Source of the DNA: JBDHZU01 sp039812085
GTDB lineage: Bacteria > Actinomycetota > Actinomycetes > S36-B12 > UBA10799
Length of the DNA stretch: 8,393 nucleotides
Assembly: GCA_039812085.1 (NCBI GenBank)
Contig: JBDHZU010000089.1
Span: forward strand, 1-8,393
Reading direction: 5' to 3'
Position numbers and translations under genes: made by a program. Positions 5,485 to 8,393 of this stretch are shown one piece after another (position 1 is the stretch's first letter; the number at the start of each line of letters is the position of its first letter). A model generated the notes under the pieces. It saw only the letters and a list, made by a program, of their open reading frames with translations. It did not search any database and was not told the DNA's origin.

Positions 5485-6156
5485 TCACATGGACAGATCA
5501 GTGGCAGTGGCGGCTGCTTCTCGGATGGATTCGATGGCCGCAATCGGATCATCAGCGCCGTACACGCTGGAACCTGCCACGAAGACATTTGCGCCTGCTT
5601 CTGCAGCCTGCACCGCTGTCTTGCGATCGATTCCGCCATCTACTTGCAACCAAATGTCGCTGTCCCGACCGATGAGTTCGCGGGTACGACGAATCTTGTG
5701 GGTCATCGATTCGATAAACGACTGGCCCCCAAATCCGGGTTCCACCGTCATGATCAGAACCATGTCGAGTTCGTCCAAGATGTCTGCGTACGGCTCGATG
5801 GCAGTCGCAGGGCGCAATGCCATTCCGGCACGAGCACCGAGCTTTCGCAGATTGCGCGCCAGTCGGACAGGCGCAGTGGCAGCCTCAACGTGGAACGTCA
5901 CCGAACCCGCTCCTGCTTCGGCATAACCGGGGGCCCACCGATCCGGGTCTTCGATCATGAGGTGGCAATCAATGGGGGTGGTAACGGTTTTGACCAGTGA
6001 CTCGACAACCGGCAACCCCAACGTCAGATTGGGCACGAAGTGGTTATCCATCACGTCAACGTGCAACCAATCGGCAGCCGGTGAGACGGCTTCACAATCA
6101 GCGGCCAGGTCAGCAAAGTTGGCGGACAGAATGCTCGGTGAGATCTGAGGTTCCAC
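5485..6156 (-). CDS. rpe: Ribulose-phosphate 3-epimerase
   Basis: This enzyme interconverts ribulose 5-phosphate and xylulose 5-phosphate in the pentose phosphate pathway. The 223-aa TIM barrel has SPSIL (6-10), HVDVMDNHFVPN (32-43), DCHLM (63-67), VEPGFGGQSF (138-147), VDGGID (172-177) and the phosphate-binding AGSSVYG (194-200). The metal ligands expected from the family, His32, Asp34, His65 and Asp173, are all present, with Asp34 and Asp173 as the acid/base pair. The start is GTG 6156, which gives the canonical short N-terminus EPQISPSILSAN. Its ribosome binding site is weak (AGG only 2 bases away). The gene lies 27 bases after rsmB and 66 bases before ribD. Its substrate ribulose 5-phosphate is also the substrate of the RibB domain downstream, which may explain its place in a riboflavin operon. 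Confidence 0.96.
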   Translation of the reverse strand: MEPQISPSILSANFADLAADCEAVSPAADWLHVDVMDNHFVPNLTLGLPVVESLVKTVTTPIDCHLMIEDPDRWAPGYAEAGAGSVTFHVEAATAPVRLARNLRKLGARAGMALRPATAIEPYADILDELDMVLIMTVEPGFGGQSFIESMTHKIRRTRELIGRDSDIWLQVDGGIDRKTAVQAAEAGANVFVAGSSVYGADDPIAAIESIREAAATATDLSM

Positions 6157-6183
6157 GACCTGAACGCTACCGTCGATTGGCGG

Positions 6184-7605
6184 TCAACGGCGACGTAGCA
6201 GCGCGAAGAACATCCCATCCGTCCCATGACGGTGTGGCCAGAGACGCACCCACGGTGAGTCAGAACGGCTGCTGCCGGGAATATCAGCGAACAACGGTGC
6301 CGCATCGACGACCTCGAGGTCGTCTCGTTTTGCCCGAACCGATTCGACCAGCATCGTGGTTTCGGCAATGTGTGGCGAACAGGTGGCGTAACCAACCAAC
6401 CCACCGGGACGGGCAGTGTCCAGCGCACTGTTGAGCAATTCGGCTTGCAGGACTGTCAACGGGTTGACGTCCCGCGCAGTGCGCCTCCAACGAAGTTCTG
6501 GGCGCCGCCGTAACACCCCTAGTCCAGTGCATGGTGCGTCCAACAAGATCCGGTCGGCACCTGCGGGCACTTGGCCGAATCGGGCATCGCCCACCACAAC
6601 TCCGTCAAATCCCGGGGCGTCTCCCACCGCTTGGCCCACCAAAGCGGCCCGGTGAGCGTGCAGTTCCACCCCCGTCACACTGGCATCTCGTGCTGCTGCC
6701 AGTGCCGCCATCAGGGCGGTCTTTCCCCCTGGCCCGGCACACAGATCCACCCAACGGCGATCAGCGCCCTCAAGAGACGCCTCAGTCAGTGCTCGGACTA
6801 TCAGTTGGGACCCTTCGTCTTGAACTCCTGCCCGACTCTGCCGAACAGCGGGTAGCGCACCCGGCCCACCCGGCGGGGCAATCACTGCCCACGGCGACCA
6901 TCGCCCAGGGCGACCTCCAGCTTCCAGTAATTCCTCGACTGTGCAGCGACCAGGCCGGGCAGCCAAAGTGACCACGGGCGCGGTGTTGTTGGTCTCAAGC
7001 AGCGCATCCAGTTCGTCGGCAGCGTCGGCACCCAGCGCATCACGCAGTGCGCTGATGATCCATTTGGGATGGCTGTAGACAACACTGCGATAGCCATCGG
7101 GATCTGTCGATGAATCAGGCGCGACGCGGGTAATCCAGGTCGCTCGATCAGCCTCACTGATTCGTCGCATGACGGCGTTGACCAGACCAACAGGTTGTTC
7201 ACCGGCGACGCTTCGGGCCAGATCGACAGAGGTAGCGACGGCAGCATGTGTGGCCGTGGACATTTCAAGCAGTTGGTAGGCCCCGAGCCGTAAGACGTCG
7301 AGGACTCGTGGATCCAATCGGTCGACCTCTCGCTTTGCGGCATCAGCGATCACACTGTCCAGCAAGAGCCGCATCCGCAAACTGCCGTAAACCAGTTCAG
7401 TGGCAAAAGCCGCTTGCTGGGTATCCAAGCGGGCATCGGCAAAGATTTGTTGCGCCGCGAGATTGGCGTAGGCGTCTTGAGACCCGACCTCGTGCAACGT
7501 GTCGTAAGCGGCCCGACGTGCGGCATCAACCGCTGGTGGACGCCTGCGGTCTCGTCGAGGGTTGACTGGTGGGCGGCGGGGGCGACGATCCCGACGTTCA
7601 CTCAT
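6184..7605 (-). CDS. rsmB: 16S rRNA (cytosine(967)-C(5))-methyltransferase
   Basis: This is an S-adenosylmethionine-dependent methyltransferase for C967 of 16S rRNA (E. coli numbering), also known as Fmu or Sun. The 473-aa protein has a basic Arg/Pro-rich tail (1-31), a NusB-like RNA-binding domain (~28-155, with ELVYGSLR at 70-77 and VNAVMRR at 142-148) and a C-terminal Rossmann methyltransferase domain. There, VQDEGSQL (261-268) leads to motif I, DLCAGPGGKT (287-296). Motif IV is LLDAPCTGLG with Cys359. Motif VI is GYATCSPH with Cys409, which by family precedent is the nucleophile, while Cys359 aids product release. The protein is intact and of normal length for actinobacteria, whose homologues usually carry such an Arg-rich tail. 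ATG 7605 overlaps the fmt stop as ATGA, with GAGG about 10 bases upstream. It ends 27 bases before rpe. Confidence 0.95.
   Translation of the reverse strand: MSERRDRRPRRPPVNPRRDRRRPPAVDAARRAAYDTLHEVGSQDAYANLAAQQIFADARLDTQQAAFATELVYGSLRMRLLLDSVIADAAKREVDRLDPRVLDVLRLGAYQLLEMSTATHAAVATSVDLARSVAGEQPVGLVNAVMRRISEADRATWITRVAPDSSTDPDGYRSVVYSHPKWIISALRDALGADAADELDALLETNNTAPVVTLAARPGRCTVEELLEAGGRPGRWSPWAVIAPPGGPGALPAVRQSRAGVQDEGSQLIVRALTEASLEGADRRWVDLCAGPGGKTALMAALAAARDASVTGVELHAHRAALVGQAVGDAPGFDGVVVGDARFGQVPAGADRILLDAPCTGLGVLRRRPELRWRRTARDVNPLTVLQAELLNSALDTARPGGLVGYATCSPHIAETTMLVESVRAKRDDLEVVDAAPLFADIPGSSRSDSPWVRLWPHRHGTDGMFFALLRRR
7602..7605 (-). other. fmt/rsmB 4-base overlap (ATGA)
   Basis: The ATG of rsmB and the TGA of fmt share bases as ATGA. 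This implies co-transcription and likely translational coupling of the two translation-related genes at the head of the visible operon. Confidence 0.85.
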
Positions 7606-8393
7606 GTAAAGCGAGCCTCGTCGTCAAGTCGTCGTCCACGGAACCAGTCAACGGCGGGCATAGAACGTTTACCCGGCGGAACGATGTTGCCGAGTAACAC
7701 CGGTGTACTACCAGTTCCGACATGAACAGTTCGTTTGGCGACCGCAATATGTCCCGGTGCCAAGTCAGGGCCTTGTTGGTCGACGGTGACGGGTTCGATG
7801 CGGACTCGTTGGTCATCAAGCATCGTCCAGGCACCCGGCAGGGTGGTGAGGGCACGAACCATGCGATCAATGGCGATGGCTGGATCAGTCCAGTCAACGC
7901 GTGCCTGATCGGTCGTGATCTTTGGCGCCACGGTGATGCCGTCGGTTGCTTGTGGTTGCGGCTGCAGCGACCCGTCCGCAATACCGTCCATGGTTTTGAC
8001 CAACAGACCTGCACCATCACGAGCGAGCTCACCCAACAGACTGGTTCCGGTGTCTTCGCTCGCGATCGTTCGCGTCATCACCCCGAAGACCGGTCCGGTA
8101 TCCAAACCAGCCTCGATCCGGAAGGTGGATGCTCCGGTCACATCGTCTCCTCGCCAAATGGCGAACTGCACCGGTGCTGCCCCACGCCAGGCAGGGAGGA
8201 CTGAGAAGTGCAGGTTGATCCATCCATGTTGCGGAATATCCAGTAGTTCCTGCGGCAATAAAGCGCCATAAGCGACCACAGCGACTGCATCCAACTGCAG
8301 TTCGCGCAAACGCGCAACGAACTGTTCATCGCGCACTGATGCAGGTTTGAGAACTTCCAACCCAGCCTCGGTCGCAATATCGGCGACAGGGCT
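7602..8393 (-). CDS. fmt: Methionyl-tRNA formyltransferase, 5'-truncated by window edge
   Basis: This enzyme formylates initiator Met-tRNA using 10-formyltetrahydrofolate. The frame is open to the right edge and 263 residues are visible; full-length homologues are ~305-315 aa, so about 50 N-terminal residues lie outside. The TTG at 8360 is not the start: codons before it encode SPVADIATEAG, which aligns with the SPV..LAEE region of E. coli Fmt. The catalytic core reads VVAYGALLPQ (39-48), then INLHFSVLPAWRGAAPVQ (59-76) with the Asn60 and His62 expected to be catalytic, and GLDTG (96-100) with Asp98. The C-terminal OB-like tRNA-binding domain covers ~170-263, ending with PGKRSMPAVDWFRG (240-253). 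No defects are seen. The gene heads the visible minus-strand operon and ends in TGA overlapping rsmB; any promoter lies outside the window. Confidence 0.96.
   Translation of the reverse strand, partial: SPVADIATEAGLEVLKPASVRDEQFVARLRELQLDAVAVVAYGALLPQELLDIPQHGWINLHFSVLPAWRGAAPVQFAIWRGDDVTGASTFRIEAGLDTGPVFGVMTRTIASEDTGTSLLGELARDGAGLLVKTMDGIADGSLQPQPQATDGITVAPKITTDQARVDWTDPAIAIDRMVRALTTLPGAWTMLDDQRVRIEPVTVDQQGPDLAPGHIAVAKRTVHVGTGSTPVLLGNIVPPGKRSMPAVDWFRGRRLDDEARFT

Noticed and set aside
5254..6000. Long plus-strand open frames opposite ribD and rpe (also 5360-5926)
   Set aside because: They lie antisense to well-supported genes, their translations are low-complexity and family-less, and GC-rich coding DNA produces such frames routinely.
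8358..8360. TTG as the start of fmt
   Set aside because: In-frame codons continue to the right edge and match the N-terminal part of Fmt; a start here would also remove much of the formyltransferase domain.

Overview
The window is a dense stretch of actinobacterial housekeeping chromosome. The DNA is moderately GC-rich. The strongest clue to the group is gene order: fmt-rsmB-rpe-ribD-ribE-ribBA-ribH-hisE-hisG is a typical actinobacterial neighbourhood. Supporting clues are a RibBA fusion with the actinobacterial GHEGRGIG form of the GTP cyclohydrolase motif, an Arg-rich N-terminal tail on RsmB, and a stand-alone HisE next to a long-form HisG. I read it as Actinomycetota, probably class Actinomycetes. 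I cannot name an order or genus.

Layout: positions 2-829 (+) hold the C-terminal ~275 residues of a PLP-dependent fold-type III enzyme of the amino-acid deaminase/aldolase family, cut by the left edge. It converges on hisG with only 4 bases between the two stop codons. Everything from 834 to the right edge is on the minus strand and reads right to left as one probable operon: fmt (cut by the right edge), rsmB, rpe, ribD, ribE, ribBA, ribH, hisE, hisG. Four junctions are 4-base start/stop overlaps (ATGA or GTGA), ribD/ribE has a 3-base gap, and the only larger gaps are 27 bases (rsmB/rpe), 66 bases (rpe/ribD) and 52 bases (hisE/hisG). No gene-free stretch exceeds 66 bases. I see no tRNA, rRNA, mobile element, CRISPR array or FMN riboswitch.

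How the genes fit together: Fmt formylates initiator Met-tRNA and RsmB methylates 16S rRNA, both serving translation. Rpe sets the supply of ribulose 5-phosphate, which the RibB half of RibBA converts to 3,4-dihydroxy-2-butanone 4-phosphate. The RibA half opens GTP, RibD deaminates and reduces the product, RibH makes lumazine and RibE makes riboflavin. The dedicated phosphatase step, the flavokinase/FAD synthetase and any riboflavin transporter are not in the window. HisG and HisE carry out the first two steps of histidine synthesis from PRPP and ATP. Apart from translation, the operon therefore draws on pentose phosphates and purine nucleotides.

I found no undescribed system. The observations worth a second look are modest: a hairpin at the convergent 3' ends, a possible leaderless promoter in front of ribD, and the fragment of the PLP enzyme.
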